Source: an uncultured Pseudomonadota bacterium
Lineage (GTDB): Bacteria; Pseudomonadota; Gammaproteobacteria; Steroidobacterales; Steroidobacteraceae
Length of the DNA: 64,000 nucleotides
Direction of reading: 5' to 3'
Assembly (NCBI GenBank): GCA_903868595.1
Contig: CAIPVV010000008.1
Span: 36,841-100,840 of the forward strand
Shown: in pieces, positions 63,983-64,000 of the stretch
How positions within the stretch are numbered: position 1 is the stretch's first letter
How the letters are laid out: each line of letters opens with the position of its first letter
Notes under the pieces: model-generated
What the model saw: the letters and a program-made list of their open reading frames with translations, nothing else
Database searches by the model: none
What the model was told of the DNA's origin: nothing
Translations under genes and position numbers: made by a program

Positions 63983-64000
63983 AGATCGGAAGAGCACACG
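63983..64000 (+). other. Illumina TruSeq adapter at the window's end
   Basis: The last 18 bases, AGATCGGAAGAGCACACG, equal the start of the TruSeq adapter. This is a sequencing artefact, not genomic DNA. Anything read across it, such as the first residues of the nucleotidyltransferase-like frame, is false. Confidence 0.95.

Noticed and set aside
1..64000. tRNA, rRNA and CRISPR
   Set aside because: I looked for T-arm-like GGTTCRA segments, conserved rRNA blocks and regularly spaced repeats and saw none that hold up.

Overview
The window looks like high-GC proteobacterial chromosome, most likely a gammaproteobacterium of the Steroidobacteraceae/Nevskiales kind or a relative. That placement is inferred from gene content (SelO, Fpr, TadA, a chvA/ndvA-type ABC exporter, DUF1592/DUF1552 and DUF6152 proteins, TfdB-like hydroxylases) and has not been tested. 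No rRNA, tRNA, CRISPR array or intact transposase is visible. The last 18 bases match the start of the Illumina TruSeq adapter, so the right edge is a contig end and not natural sequence.

Layout. 0-10.2 kb is compact and housekeeping-like: a minus-strand operon (Bcr-type MFS pump, cupin, ArsC-like thioredoxin-fold protein, tadA, HPP membrane protein), an MHS symporter, a DUF2452 protein, a shortened urease-gamma remnant, an ndvA-type exporter, a polyamine-type binding lipoprotein, a dienelactone hydrolase and fpr. 10.3-17.2 kb holds a diverged DUF2189 protein, an extradiol dioxygenase, a DUF6152-SDR pair, selO and a DnaQ-like exonuclease. 17.6-18.7 kb is a decayed copy of a two-gene NTF2-like/DoxX cassette whose intact version lies at 46.5-47.4 kb.

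18.9-33.6 kb is mainly catabolic: two MFS transporters, an exported amidohydrolase, a PQQ/haem alcohol dehydrogenase with the Asp-x-Asp signature of lanthanide-using enzymes, an aldehyde dehydrogenase next to a LysR regulator, a flavin hydroxylase with WrbA, and a lignostilbene/isoeugenol-type carotenoid-oxygenase homologue. A second flavin hydroxylase with a TetR regulator is at 50.4-53.5 kb. Together these suggest uptake and oxidation of plant-derived phenylpropanoid or other phenolic compounds (inference).

37.4-43.8 kb is the most intriguing block: a tight four-gene operon in which every product has an export signal (DUF1592 multi-domain cytochrome-like protein, Tat-targeted DUF1552 protein, ankyrin-repeat protein, Tat-targeted metallo-beta-lactamase-fold protein with an altered metal site). 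A frameshifted N-terminal DUF1592 remnant lies just beyond its 3' end. No function is established for this set.

55-64 kb is worn: remnants of guaB, a Fic protein cut off at its catalytic motif, a frameshifted VOC protein and a DUF3024 protein alternate with intact GGDEF, SOUL and DUF4143-ATPase genes. Paired TACCGTCA-like sites with constant 12-bp spacing and a 39-bp nested palindrome suggest recombination or replication sites from past mobile-element traffic.
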